From Solwaraspora sp. WMMD791 (lineage in GTDB: Bacteria > Actinomycetota > Actinomycetes > Mycobacteriales > Micromonosporaceae), in the NCBI RefSeq assembly GCF_029581195.1, contig NZ_CP120737.1, positions 3,263,001-3,327,000 of the forward strand: a stretch of 64,000 nt of DNA, read 5' to 3'. Shown here in pieces: positions 12,192-19,984 of the stretch (position 1 is the stretch's first letter; each line of letters begins with the position of its first letter). The position numbers were made by a program, and so were the translations under genes. The notes under the pieces are model-generated. The model had not been told where the DNA came from and made no database searches. It worked only from the letters and a program-made list of their open reading frames with translations.

Positions 12192-12749
12192 CTACCCGTC
12201 GAGCAGTGCGCCGGAGTCGATGCGGAACGGGAACGGCCGCTCGGCGGTCAGCACCTCGCCTTTTGTCGCGGTCGTGTGCTCGACGTAGTGCTCACCGTCG
12301 AGTCGGAACAGCCGCAGGGTGACAGCGGAGAAGGCAGGTAGCTCCGGCTCCACCAGCAGGTACCACCCGATCCGCGCGGCGGCGTAGAACTGCATCTTGA
12401 GCAGCCGGTCGGTGGCGGCGTTGCTCGGCGAGGTGATCTCGCAGATCAGCACCACCTCAGCCGCATCGGTCACGGCCCCGTCCCGGCTGGTGTCGGCCAC
12501 GACGAGGTCCGGGATGACGATCCGGTCGGGGCGCAACCGGACGTTGATCGCCTCGTACGCGGCCAGGCCGACCGCCCGGGCCGCCGGGTACAGCGCCGAC
12601 ATCAGCAGGAACGACAGCTGCTGATGCGGCTTGCTCGGGGCCGGACTGACCCACAGACCTCCGTCGATCAGCTCGATACGGTTGGGAGTCTCACCGAGGG
12701 CGAGGTACTCCTCTTCGCTCCACGGCCCCACGTGATCAAGGACGGCCAT
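12192..12749 (-). CDS. Uma2 family nuclease-like protein (DUF820)
   Basis: A 185-aa protein of the Uma2/DUF820 family, which has a PD-(D/E)xK nuclease fold. Visible blocks: [18 protein letters not shown] with the conserved Glu, [19 protein letters not shown] (catalytic Asp) and [11 protein letters not shown] (Glu of the ExK-like motif). ATG 12749 ([10 protein letters not shown]) is chosen over the ATG five codons upstream because family members begin near here; both overlap the preceding small gene. These proteins are very common in actinomycetes and cyanobacteria, often in several copies, and their biological role is not settled. Confidence 0.82.
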   Translation of the reverse strand: MAVLDHVGPWSEEEYLALGETPNRIELIDGGLWVSPAPSKPHQQLSFLLMSALYPAARAVGLAAYEAINVRLRPDRIVIPDLVVADTSRDGAVTDAAEVVLICEITSPSNAATDRLLKMQFYAAARIGWYLLVEPELPAFSAVTLRLFRLDGEHYVEHTTATKGEVLTAERPFPFRIDSGALLDG

Positions 12750-12966
12750 CACCGGCGGACTCACCTCCAGGCTGATGTCCCCGCCACTCTGCCATCTGCC
12801 GTTCCGGGGCGGCGGTGGTGGCGGTGATCCCGCCCCAACGGTCGCGGCAGACGTACGCGAGGTCGGCGTGTATCCACCTGCCGTCGTTGTCGCGCAGCAC
12901 CGGTCGGCCGCAGTGCCGGCACGGCGCGACCCTCGGGTACGGCGGTGTGGCGGGTGCGCCGGTCAC
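12736..12966 (-). CDS. Small zinc-ribbon-like protein
   Basis: A 76-aa protein with a [18 protein letters not shown] segment (Cys-x2-Cys, then a Cys at YVCRDRW), suggesting a small zinc knuckle that may be incomplete. The start codon overlaps the stop of the upstream gene by 4 bp (ATGA), a strong sign of translational coupling, and its end overlaps the Uma2 gene. No function is assigned. Confidence 0.6.
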   Translation of the reverse strand: MTGAPATPPYPRVAPCRHCGRPVLRDNDGRWIHADLAYVCRDRWGGITATTAAPERQMAEWRGHQPGGESAGDGRP

Positions 12967-13565
12967 GGCAGTACGCCATCAGCGTCGCCGGTGCTGTCGG
13001 CGTCACCGTCGCCCCAGCAGAGTCCGCCGAGTCCGGCCGCCCGGTGGAACCCCGGGTGGTGTCGGACCTCCGCGCACACCTCACCGTCCGGACCGTGTAC
13101 GCCGCAGAACAACGGCTCGTTGAAGTTCCACGCCTCCGCCCGCGACAGCAACGGCGCGTGCTCACCCAGCTCCGGGCACAGGATGGTGAGCCCATCGGCG
13201 TACGCGACGGCCTGCTCGCGGGCGGTGTCGAAGTCGACGGCGGCGAACGTCAGGTGCAGCGTGTACCGACCACGCCGGTCGTACCGTAGCCAGTCCGGCA
13301 GGTTGCCGATCCCGCCCGGACCGTCGCCGCTGCCGTTGGTCTGCGCCGCCGGGCGGCGGCGCTCACGCTCGTTGAGGTAGCGGTTGACCAGCGCTTCGGC
13401 GTGCCCGGCCGGCCCAACCCCGGGTCCGAGGGCGTGGGTCACGGCGGCCCGCGCCGGTTCGGACAGGTCAGCCCGATCGAGTACGGCGAACAGGTCCCGG
13501 TTGCGCTCGGTCGGATCGAGGGTCGGGTCGGTCCAGCGTGCTGAACGGTTGTCGGTCACGGACAC
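12963..13565 (-). CDS. Hypothetical protein
   Basis: A 200-aa soluble protein. The N-terminal 70 residues are helical and charged. The middle segment LRYDRRGRYTLHLTFAAVD and the C-terminal segment with ICLCPEL-like and CGVHGPDGEVCAEV pieces carry several Cys and His. It is translationally coupled to the small zinc-ribbon-like gene downstream and precedes Uma2, so the three genes form a small minus-strand operon. I do not recognise the family. It is divergent from the XRE/DUF5753 gene, 153 bp away. Confidence 0.6.
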   Translation of the reverse strand: MSVTDNRSARWTDPTLDPTERNRDLFAVLDRADLSEPARAAVTHALGPGVGPAGHAEALVNRYLNERERRRPAAQTNGSGDGPGGIGNLPDWLRYDRRGRYTLHLTFAAVDFDTAREQAVAYADGLTILCPELGEHAPLLSRAEAWNFNEPLFCGVHGPDGEVCAEVRHHPGFHRAAGLGGLCWGDGDADSTGDADGVLP

Positions 13566-13718
13566 ACCTCCCGGTCGTAGCGGCTAACGCCGACATCGAT
13601 ACGATGCCATCGCACTGACCAAACTGCAATGTGCAGTTTCGGAGTTGAAGATCCATCTGTGCTTGCCGAGAACGGCAGCCCTCAGGTTGGATGACTCAGG
13701 ACCAGCAGGGAGGCCGCG

Positions 13719-14567
13719 ATGACGAAACGGTTCAGCCCGACCGTGCGGCGACGCAGACTCGCCAGCGAGATGCGCCGCTACCGCGAAGCCGCCGGCCTCA
13801 CCCTCGAACAGGCAGCACGACACCTCGACAGCTCACACTCCCGGCTGTCGCGCATCGAGACCTCCCAGGTCGGCATTCGACCACCCGACCTACGCGTCCT
13901 GCTCGAACTCTACGAAGTGCCACCAGACGCCCGCGAAGTCATGATCACGCTCTGCCGCGAGTCCCGACAACGCGGCTGGTGGCACGGGTACGGCAACGCC
14001 GTGCCCGAATGGTTCCAGTTCTACGTCGGACTGGAGTCCGAAGCCGCCGGCCTCGCCATCTACGAGTCCCAGTTCATCCACGGGCTACTCCAGACAGAGC
14101 AGTACGCCCGAGCCGTACTCCACGCAGCCGTGAACCCACTCCCACCCAACGAGCTGGAACGCAAGGTACAGCTCCGCATGGACCGCCAGACCCTGCTCAC
14201 CGAGAACGGGCTACGGATGCGCGTCGTGCTCGACGAAGCCGTCCTGCGACGCCCCATCGGCGGACCTGCCACCCTGCGCAACCAGCTACAGCATCTGCTG
14301 GAGGTCACCGACCTGCCGAACGTCTCACTCCAGGTGCTGCCGCTGGCAGCCGGCGCGTCGGTGCTCAACTCGTTCACGATCATCGACTTCCCGGACCCCG
14401 CCGACCAGGCTGTCATCTTCGTCGAGAGCCTGACCGGCGCCCTGTACCTGGAGAAGCCGGAGGAGATCCGGGACTATACGCTGAAGTTCGACTACCTACG
14501 GGCGGAAGCACGAGACCCGGCGCAGTCGACACAGACGATCGCCGAGTTGGTGAAGGAGCTGACATGA
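13719..14567 (+). CDS. XRE-family regulator with DUF5753
   Basis: A 282-aa protein with an N-terminal helix-turn-helix (about residues 10-70; LTLEQAARHLDSSHSRLSRIET) and a C-terminal DUF5753 domain (about 100-275), which includes the typical WFQFYVGLESEAAGLAIYES and GLLQTEQYARAV segments. These regulators are almost always paired with a DUF397 gene in actinomycetes, and here a DUF397 gene overlaps its stop codon (ATGA). The pair belongs to the large family that includes BldB/AbaA-like and WhiJ-like developmental regulator sets; specific targets are unknown. Confidence 0.9.
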   Translation: MTKRFSPTVRRRRLASEMRRYREAAGLTLEQAARHLDSSHSRLSRIETSQVGIRPPDLRVLLELYEVPPDAREVMITLCRESRQRGWWHGYGNAVPEWFQFYVGLESEAAGLAIYESQFIHGLLQTEQYARAVLHAAVNPLPPNELERKVQLRMDRQTLLTENGLRMRVVLDEAVLRRPIGGPATLRNQLQHLLEVTDLPNVSLQVLPLAAGASVLNSFTIIDFPDPADQAVIFVESLTGALYLEKPEEIRDYTLKFDYLRAEARDPAQSTQTIAELVKELT

Positions 14568-14782
14568 GCTACGTCGGGCACGCCACGGACCTGCCGCACG
14601 CCCGGTGGCGCAAGAGCAGCTACAGCGGCGACAACGGCGGCTCCTGCGTCGAAGTAGCCTCGCTGGCCGGCGGCACGATCGGCGTACGCGACTCCAAGGA
14701 CCCGCACGGCCCGGTGCTCCTCTTCCCCGCCTCCACCTGGACCGCCTTCCTCACCTTCCTGCCAAGCCATGGCGTGCGCTAG
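14564..14782 (+). CDS. DUF397 protein (copy 1)
   Basis: A 72-aa DUF397 protein translationally coupled to the XRE/DUF5753 regulator. The core WRKSSYSGDNGGSCVEVA and GTIGVRDSKDPHGPVL segments are canonical. DUF397 proteins are thought to act with their cognate XRE partner, in some cases like an antitoxin or anti-regulator. A second DUF397 gene at 16919 is nearly identical through the central segment (14663-14731 versus 17006-17074), and an AT-richer two-gene islet separates them. Confidence 0.9.
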   Translation: MSYVGHATDLPHARWRKSSYSGDNGGSCVEVASLAGGTIGVRDSKDPHGPVLLFPASTWTAFLTFLPSHGVR

Positions 14783-15039
14783 GCGATCGGCTAGTTCGGC
14801 AGCTCGTGCCACTTGCAACTACATGTCGATCTTGGAACCAGAACATCCCCTCCATATAACAACCCGCACCAACCCACACAGATCAGCACTCTCCGTTAAT
14901 CAGTAACCACCCTAAGTCAGGTAGTCATCGCAACCCACCGCGCCGCACGTAGGACGCCCTGCTTACACCTCGGCCGTTTGCGGCTGGGCACTAGACTAGT
15001 TAAATTGAAGCAATCGGATACGGCGCAGCACGGAGTGGG

Positions 15040-15729
15040 ATGTTCAATCAGTCAATCAGAGCAGCAGAACTTGCCAGCGGCGCAGGTCAATCCGCAATCG
15101 TTACCGTGGTCATTGCAGCTATCAGCTCCGGCATTGTAGCCACTCTGATCAACACGATAACGGGTAACCTCAAAGCGAGTGCCGACTATCGAAGGGATCG
15201 CTATGCGGAAGCCATTCGATACCTCGTGGCATGGAGCGAGTATCCGTACCGAATCCGTCGGCGCACTGACGACGAACCGGCAACCCTCGCCGCGCTTGCA
15301 GAACGAGGACACGCTCTCCAAGAACAACGAGCAGCGATCGCCGCATGGATTGCAAGTGAAAGCCGGGTTGCGAAGTTGGTCTTCGACGACTGCACAAGGG
15401 AGATTTCCACCTTTGTGGGACCCGCTTGCGCGATGGCTTGGCGATCTGCGCCCATAACCGCAGCGTCTGACATGGTTCTCGGAAAATCCGCCCAACCCGA
15501 AAGCCAGATCGCTATTCAGCGGATGGAACACATGATTAGACACCGCTTCGGACTCTATCGCCTCATGTGGAGAACATGGGTATTAAAACGGATAGAAAAG
15601 GGCATCAAAACAGAAGATGACGATCTGCGTACTTCTGCAGAGAATCTGTTCAGCCGGAGTGGACCAGCTTCCACAAAAAGGGATAGCAAGCGTCATCAGA
15701 AAGACGGCAGACAGGAAGTGCGCCCGTGA
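15040..15729 (+). CDS. Membrane-anchored helical protein, partner of GGDDF protein
   Basis: A 229-aa protein with one N-terminal membrane segment (about residues 16-41; IVTVVIAAISSGIVATLINTI) followed by a long, charged, mostly helical cytoplasmic region (EAIRYLVAWSEYPYRIRRR, then LQEQRAAIAAW) and a Lys/Arg-rich tail. No domain was recognised. The ATG at 15040 follows GGAGTGGG. Codon use is visibly poorer in G/C at third positions than in flanking genes, suggesting recent acquisition. Its stop overlaps the start of the GGDEF-like gene (GTGA), so both proteins are probably made together. A role as a membrane effector or sensor partner of the nucleotide-cyclase-like protein is inference from this coupling. 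Confidence 0.65.
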   Translation: MFNQSIRAAELASGAGQSAIVTVVIAAISSGIVATLINTITGNLKASADYRRDRYAEAIRYLVAWSEYPYRIRRRTDDEPATLAALAERGHALQEQRAAIAAWIASESRVAKLVFDDCTREISTFVGPACAMAWRSAPITAASDMVLGKSAQPESQIAIQRMEHMIRHRFGLYRLMWRTWVLKRIEKGIKTEDDDLRTSAENLFSRSGPASTKRDSKRHQKDGRQEVRP

Positions 15730-16742
15730 TCCCCTCTGGGCGTGGCAGAATTCACGCTCTAGCCGAACTCTCTCAGCACGACGAGCCTTACCGAATTCTG
15801 GTGGCGGACCCATCCAACTCGCACCAAGTCCTCGAATCAACTTTAAATGATTTCGAGATGTCGTCCAAACGATTCGTAGACGCAAAGGCAATTACACATC
15901 ACCTGTCACGCAACCGAGTTGATGTTCTTGTATTTGCTGGACCAGCAAAATCTATTCAATCAGCTGCAATCGCTGCGCGCGACGCCCTTGGATCGAAGAG
16001 AGTCGCGATCGTTGCGATAGGCGACGAGTGCTTGCCGGAGCTGATCGAGCAGTCCGGACTACCAGTCGACCTACAAATAGAAACGCAAACAGAGATAGAA
16101 GAATGCGCCGCACGAGTGGCGGCTTTGGCTCGCAGGTCGAGGCTCCTTTTTGAGACATCCCCGGATACAGGTCTCCCTGGCCACACTTGGATGATCAAGA
16201 GAATCGCATCGAACATCGAGTCATCGACGGATTTTGCGCTGACCTATATAGACATTGACCGACTCAAGTCGGTCGTTGACACGTATGGGTTTGCGCGCGG
16301 TGGAGAATTCATTAAGTGCCTTGCGTCTTCCCTCCAGGAATCGGCTGCAAGGATCGGATCTCCGACACCAATCGTTAGCCACATCGGAGGGGACGACTTC
16401 TTAGTACTCTGCGCACCCAGCCAGGTCCGAACCCTACTCGAGACAGCAATTATCGCCTTCGAATTGGCCGCCGATGCACTCTATGACCCAGTTGCACAGA
16501 AACGCGGCTACCTTGAGGTAAACCAACGCCATCGAGGATGGCGAGACAACATTAGCAAGGCCGCCCTAGTAACTGTATCAGCAGGAGTTGCAGTATCGGA
16601 CCAACGACGCAGATTTACCTCAGTTCGAGACGCCATAAAGAGGGCATCAGAGATGGAGCAGGTAGCCAAATCTCAACCCGGGTCCTTCATCGCCGCATCG
16701 AGCACGATCACGGAAATCTCATCACCGGCACTTTCAGCTTAG
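15726..16742 (+). CDS. GGDEF-like nucleotidyl cyclase with GGDDF motif and receiver-like N-terminus
   Basis: A 338-aa protein. Residues about 22-130 resemble a receiver (REC) fold (YRILVADPSN, then VDVLVFAGPAK), but the position expected to hold the phospho-acceptor Asp has none, so it is a pseudo-receiver. Residues about 160-325 form a GGDEF-type palm domain: metal-site YIDIDRLK (Asp176), DTYGFARGGEF, and the signature HIGGDDF (221-225), where the canonical fourth residue Glu is Asp. GGDD is the form used by Cas10/mCpol-type polymerases, which belong to the same palm superfamily. The enzyme might make c-di-GMP or another cyclic (oligo)nucleotide; sequence alone cannot decide. GTG start, translationally coupled to the upstream membrane protein. 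AT-richer than neighbours. Confidence 0.7.
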   Translation: MIPSGRGRIHALAELSQHDEPYRILVADPSNSHQVLESTLNDFEMSSKRFVDAKAITHHLSRNRVDVLVFAGPAKSIQSAAIAARDALGSKRVAIVAIGDECLPELIEQSGLPVDLQIETQTEIEECAARVAALARRSRLLFETSPDTGLPGHTWMIKRIASNIESSTDFALTYIDIDRLKSVVDTYGFARGGEFIKCLASSLQESAARIGSPTPIVSHIGGDDFLVLCAPSQVRTLLETAIIAFELAADALYDPVAQKRGYLEVNQRHRGWRDNISKAALVTVSAGVAVSDQRRRFTSVRDAIKRASEMEQVAKSQPGSFIAASSTITEISSPALSA

Positions 16743-16918
16743 TTTACCGAGCTCAACCAAGGGTACAATTTTGTTTGGGTTCAGATCGTCAAGCTTTTGT
16801 TGTGCGAACAATCATCCTATTCCCAGGATGCAGCTAGACAGCACATCTATTGCTTGACTCACCAAACTCTCGTACCATTAAACATCTATCCGGTAACTAC
16901 AGTCGACCAGAGGCACGG

Positions 16919-17116
16919 ATGACCGCACCAGACCTGTCCCGAGCCGATTGGCGCAAGAGCAGCCGCAGCAGCGCCAGTGGCTCGAACTGCGTCGAGGTGG
17001 CCACGCTGGCCGGGGGCACGATTGGCGTACGCGACTCCAAGGACCCACACGGCCCAGCGCTCCTCTTCCCCACCGACGCCTGGACGGCGTTCGTCACCAC
17101 GGTGTCCAGCCGCTGA
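16919..17116 (+). CDS. DUF397 protein (copy 2)
   Basis: A 65-aa DUF397 protein (ATG 16919, WRKSSRSSASGSNCVEVA, then GTIGVRDSKDPHGPALLF). It has no XRE/DUF5753 gene directly upstream. It is close to a duplicate of the DUF397 gene at 14564, which does have that partner. The region just upstream is AT-rich non-coding DNA at the end of the islet. It may be an orphan left by duplication or insertion. Confidence 0.85.
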   Translation: MTAPDLSRADWRKSSRSSASGSNCVEVATLAGGTIGVRDSKDPHGPALLFPTDAWTAFVTTVSSR

Positions 17117-17150
17117 CCCGACTGGCCTACCTCTCCGACGACCGACACCC

Positions 17151-17681
17151 GTGCCTGCTGACCGCCCCTACGTCTTCCTCGACGTCGACGGCGTACTGAT
17201 CCCCTTCGCAGCTCGTGCCACTGGCCGCTCACCTTCGCCCCACGTTGCAGCTGACGTCGAGGCCATCGGTAATCCGCTGCTGAAGCGGCTCGATCCGGAG
17301 AACGGACGCCGGCTGCTGGCGCTCGATTGTCAGCTGGTCTGGGCGACCACGTGGATGGCCGAGGCGAACGACGTCGTCGCGCCGCTGCTCGGCCTGCCGG
17401 AGCTGCCGGTCGTCCCGTGGCCGGAATCCGACGACGAGCCCCCGCGCGGCGTGCACTGGAAGACGGCGTTCCTCACCACGTGGGCGGCCGGACGCACCTT
17501 CGTCTGGCTCGACGACGAGATCTCCGACCGGGACCGGCACTGGGTGTCCGAACACCACCCAGGCAGGGCGCTGCTGCACCGCGTCGACCCACGTGTCGGC
17601 CTCACCGACGCCGACTTCTCCACCGTCCGCCAGTGGCTCGCAGCGGACGGCGGCAAAGCCATCTCTCCCCCAGTGCCATGA
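17151..17681 (+). CDS. HAD-like hydrolase of the RNA-repair-associated HAD type
   Basis: A 176-aa protein from GTG 17151. The motif I strand YVFLDVDGVLIPF (DxDG) is intact, a Thr region WATTWMAEAN follows, a Lys segment HWKTAF is present, and motif IV reads VWLDDEISDRDR (DD). The pattern and length fit the small HAD domain (PF18143-like) described from RNA-repair 'Swiss Army knife' proteins, which occurs as a stand-alone protein in many actinomycetes. It begins 35 bp after the DUF397 gene. Its 3' end (17604-17640) is repeated at 17942-17978, and its stop codon lies inside a 23-bp inverted repeat. Substrate unknown. Confidence 0.72.
   Translation: MPADRPYVFLDVDGVLIPFAARATGRSPSPHVAADVEAIGNPLLKRLDPENGRRLLALDCQLVWATTWMAEANDVVAPLLGLPELPVVPWPESDDEPPRGVHWKTAFLTTWAAGRTFVWLDDEISDRDRHWVSEHHPGRALLHRVDPRVGLTDADFSTVRQWLAADGGKAISPPVP
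17604..17640. repeat. Direct repeat of HAD 3' end (with 17942-17978)
   Basis: About 36 bp beginning CCGACGCCG and ending CCAGTGGCTCG occur here inside the HAD gene and again at 17942-17978 next to the VOC fragment, with one mismatch. The copy is in the same orientation, 338 bp away. This points to a local duplication or recombination junction. Confidence 0.75.
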
Positions 17682-17744
17682 TCAGTTGATGTCCTGCCGG
17701 ACGACACGCCGGCAATCTCCAGGCAGGACATCAACTGATCATGG
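17676..17744. repeat. 23-bp perfect inverted repeat at HAD gene end
   Basis: Arms at 17676-17698 and 17722-17744 are perfect reverse complements (CCATGATCAGTTGATGTCCTGCC on the left shortened: begins CCATGATCAG, ends GTCCTGCC) around a 23-nt centre. The HAD stop codon lies in the left arm. It may act as a bidirectional terminator, but its lower GC and length also fit a small mobile-element remnant. Confidence 0.6.
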
Positions 17745-17945
17745 TGAGTCGCGGCCGGTAGCCACCCTGCCTGATCCCGCGAGTGCCGCGTCGAGGTGCG
17801 GGCTCGCGCCGGGCTGACCAGCTGGATGAGGTTGCCGCAGTTGTCGTCGAGGACCACGCCGACGAACGGACCCACCGGCGTGGGGGTCTGGAGAAGGTGA
17901 CCCCGTCGGCCTGCAGCTCCCGGTAGGCCTCGTCGACGTCGTCCG
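17745..17945 (-). pseudogene. Truncated, frameshifted VOC (glyoxalase-like) gene
   Basis: On the minus strand a fragment reads DDVDEAYRELQADGVTFS in one frame and, after a shift at the C-run near 17884-17890, PVGPFVGVVLDDNCGNLIQLV in another. Joined, they match the C-terminal half of a VOC/glyoxalase-fold protein (GNLIQLV end strand with metal-ligand position). The N-terminal half is missing and is replaced by a copy of the HAD gene 3' end (17942-17978). It is therefore a decayed gene with rearranged upstream sequence. Confidence 0.72.
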
Positions 17946-18038
17946 ACGCCGCCTTCTCCACCGTCCGCCAGTGGCTCGGCAATGTCACGCCGATGTGAGG
18001 CGCTCCAGCTGTGACGCCGGCCGGGTTACCGTGGCCGG

Positions 18039-18251
18039 ATGAGCACTCGCAATCTGCCCGCCCAGGTCGGTGACCTGCCGCCGATCGGACGGCCCGCCAA
18101 CAGTGCCCTGCTCGCAGCCGGCGTCACCACCCTCGCCCAGGTCGCCACGTACCGCCGCGACGACCTGCTGGCCATGCACGGGATCGGCCCGAAGGCCGTC
18201 GGCATCCTCGCCACCGCGCTGGCCGAACGCGGCCTCACCTTCGCCGACTGA
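18039..18251 (+). CDS. Small helix-hairpin-helix protein
   Basis: A 70-aa protein (ATG 18039) whose whole length forms a helix-hairpin-helix fold similar to the RNA polymerase alpha C-terminal domain: LPPIGRPANSALLAAGVTTLAQVATY, then the second hairpin LLAMHGIGPKAVGILATAL. Such single-HhH proteins are common in actinomycetes and probably bind DNA non-specifically. Nothing nearby suggests a specific role; it precedes a broken GNAT gene by 15 bp and may have been co-transcribed with it. Confidence 0.75.
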   Translation: MSTRNLPAQVGDLPPIGRPANSALLAAGVTTLAQVATYRRDDLLAMHGIGPKAVGILATALAERGLTFAD

Positions 18252-18266
18252 CGCACGAGGTGCCGG

Positions 18267-18826
18267 ATGACCTCGCCGGACGGTGTCCACCTCTCACACC
18301 GCCAGCCCGCGTCGGCACTCGTACGCGAGGCCACGCTCGCCGATGTCGGCCAACTGACCGAGGTGCACACGCTGCCCGCACCGCCTACTACACGGCGGCA
18401 GGTGGGCTCGACCCGGCCGACCCGTCGCTGTCGTCCCCGGAGGCGTACGCCGAACGCCGTGCCGTCTGGTCTAACGCGGTCACCTCGCCGGAACTGTTCA
18501 CCGTCGCCGCCGTCCTCGACCGCCGGATCGTCGGCTGCGCCGCGATGGGACCCGCCGCCGCCGGTCACGTCGACGGGGCCCACGTCGGTCAGCTGTACCA
18601 AATCCACGTGCTCCCCGACCGCTGAGGCCGAGGGATCGGTGGGCTGCTGCACGACGCGTTCCTCGCGTACCTGCGGCGAACCGGTCGGCCCGGCGGGGTG
18701 CTGGAGGCGTGGGAACGCAACGATCGTGGCCAGCACTTCTACACCGCTCGGGGCTGGCAGGCCGACGGCCACAGCCGCCCCGGCCCGGGCGACACCCGCT
18801 ACCGCTATTTTCAGCTCACGCAGTGA
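18267..18826 (+). pseudogene. GNAT acetyltransferase pseudogene
   Basis: The reading frame starts at ATG 18267 (ALVREATLADVGQLTEVH), shifts near 18365-18380 into AARTAYYTAAGG...AVLDRRIVGCAAM...LYQIHVLPDR, meets TGA at 18623-18625 and then continues in the same frame as GRGIGGLLHDAFLAYL...WERNDRGQHFYTARGW. The GNAT acetyl-CoA loop (normally RGxGxG/A) is the GRGIGG segment right after the stop, where Trp is usual (TGG to TGA). One frameshift plus one nonsense codon make this a decayed N-acetyltransferase, unless read through. It overlaps the convergent gene at 18811 by 16 bp. Confidence 0.8.
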
Positions 18827-19236
18827 CGGTTGGCGATGAACTCGGCCCAGTACTCGGGGGTCTCGTGGTAGACGATGTCGAAGCCGACGATCCACATCCG
18901 TGGTTCACGCTCCCCGGGTTCGGCCTCGGACCACTGCCGGTTGACCACCGCCACCGCCGCGTCCCGCGACAACCCGTACCGGGAGACCATCAGGTCCGCG
19001 ATCTCCTCGCAGAAGGCGAGAGCCTCCGCGTCACCGGCGCACGGGAACTCGCCGTACGAGCGCAGCACCGACTCGTGCACCAGATACTCGACGTCGAAGG
19101 CCTCGCCGTCGACCCAGGACCGCGCCGGGCGGGTACGGGGCCGCTCGGCCAGACCTGCCTCAGTCAGCCGGTACTCGCGCAGGAAACGGTCGAGATACGG
19201 CCGAGGGCCGACCGCCACCCAGGATGAAACCGCCAT
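18811..19236 (-). CDS. Hypothetical protein
   Basis: A 141-aa soluble acidic protein with no recognised domain. Segments FDVEYLVHESVLRSYGEFP and AVAVVNRQWSEAEPGEREPRMWIVG are well formed, with normal high-GC third positions, so it is probably expressed. ATG 19236 gives MAVSSWVAVGPRPYLDRF. It faces the GNAT pseudogene and is divergent from the nucleotidyltransferase gene. Confidence 0.6.
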   Translation of the reverse strand: MAVSSWVAVGPRPYLDRFLREYRLTEAGLAERPRTRPARSWVDGEAFDVEYLVHESVLRSYGEFPCAGDAEALAFCEEIADLMVSRYGLSRDAAVAVVNRQWSEAEPGEREPRMWIVGFDIVYHETPEYWAEFIANRHCVS

Positions 19237-19309
19237 CGACCCATCCTCGCCCGGTCGAGCAAACCCAGGTCCGCCGGGGCATCACCTGGCCAGGAGTAAT
19301 GTGCCGGGC

Positions 19310-19984
19310 GTGAGCGAGCTCGTCGAACGGCACACCGTCCTCGCCGTCGTCGTCGGATCCCGGGCGTACGGGCTGCACGGGCCGGACTCCGACTACGACC
19401 GGCGCGGCGTGTACGTGGCCCCGACCCGGCTCTTCTGGCAGCTGGACAAGCCGCCCACCCACCTCGACGGGCCGGCGCCGGAGCAGTTCTCCTGGGAGTT
19501 CGAACGCTTCTGCACCCTGGCGCTGCAAGGTAATCCGACCGTCCTGGAGGTGCTCTGGTCGCCGCTGATCGAGACGCTGCACGAGGATGGCGAGCAGCTG
19601 CGGGCCGCCCGGCAGGCGTTCCTGTCGACGCGGCTGGCCCAGACGTACGGCGGGTACGCCCGCGACCAGCTCGACCGGGTGGCGGCCCGCCGGGAACGCA
19701 CCGGCGAGACCAACCACAAGCAGGCGATGCACATGATCCGGCTGCTGACCGCCGGTACGCACGTGCTGCGGACCGGCGAGGTCCTGGTCGACGTGGGACC
19801 GCTGCGGGACCGGCTACTCGCGGTCCGGCGCGGCGAGCTGCCGTGGGCGGCGGTCACCGCGTGGGCTGCGGACCTGCTGGTCGAGCTCGACGACGCGGCG
19901 GCCGGCACCGTACTGCCGGAGCAACCCGACCGGGCCGCCGTCGACCGGCTGCTCATCGGCGTACGGGAAAGGAACCTCGGGTGA
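19310..19984 (+). CDS. RlaP-type nucleotidyltransferase (copy A)
   Basis: A 224-aa protein of the DNA-polymerase-beta superfamily, PF10127-like (RlaP, RNA-ligase-associated). The N-terminal catalytic motif VVVGSRAYGLHGPDSDYDRRG has GS and the DxD pair. A helical region follows (GGYARDQLDRVAARRE, KQAMHMIRLLTAGTHVL). GTG 19310 or GTG 19301 could start it; CAGGAG at 19291-19296 sits between usual spacings for the two. Its stop overlaps the start of copy B (GTGA), so the two products are probably a coupled pair. The family is linked by gene context to RNA repair and modification, but the reaction here is unknown. Confidence 0.82.
   Translation: MSELVERHTVLAVVVGSRAYGLHGPDSDYDRRGVYVAPTRLFWQLDKPPTHLDGPAPEQFSWEFERFCTLALQGNPTVLEVLWSPLIETLHEDGEQLRAARQAFLSTRLAQTYGGYARDQLDRVAARRERTGETNHKQAMHMIRLLTAGTHVLRTGEVLVDVGPLRDRLLAVRRGELPWAAVTAWAADLLVELDDAAAGTVLPEQPDRAAVDRLLIGVRERNLG

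Noticed and set aside
15726-16742. Firm call as a Cas10/mCpol defence polymerase
   Set aside because: GGDDF is suggestive, but the rest (DID, DTYG) looks more like GGDEF proteins; kept as a GGDEF-like cyclase with the alternative stated.
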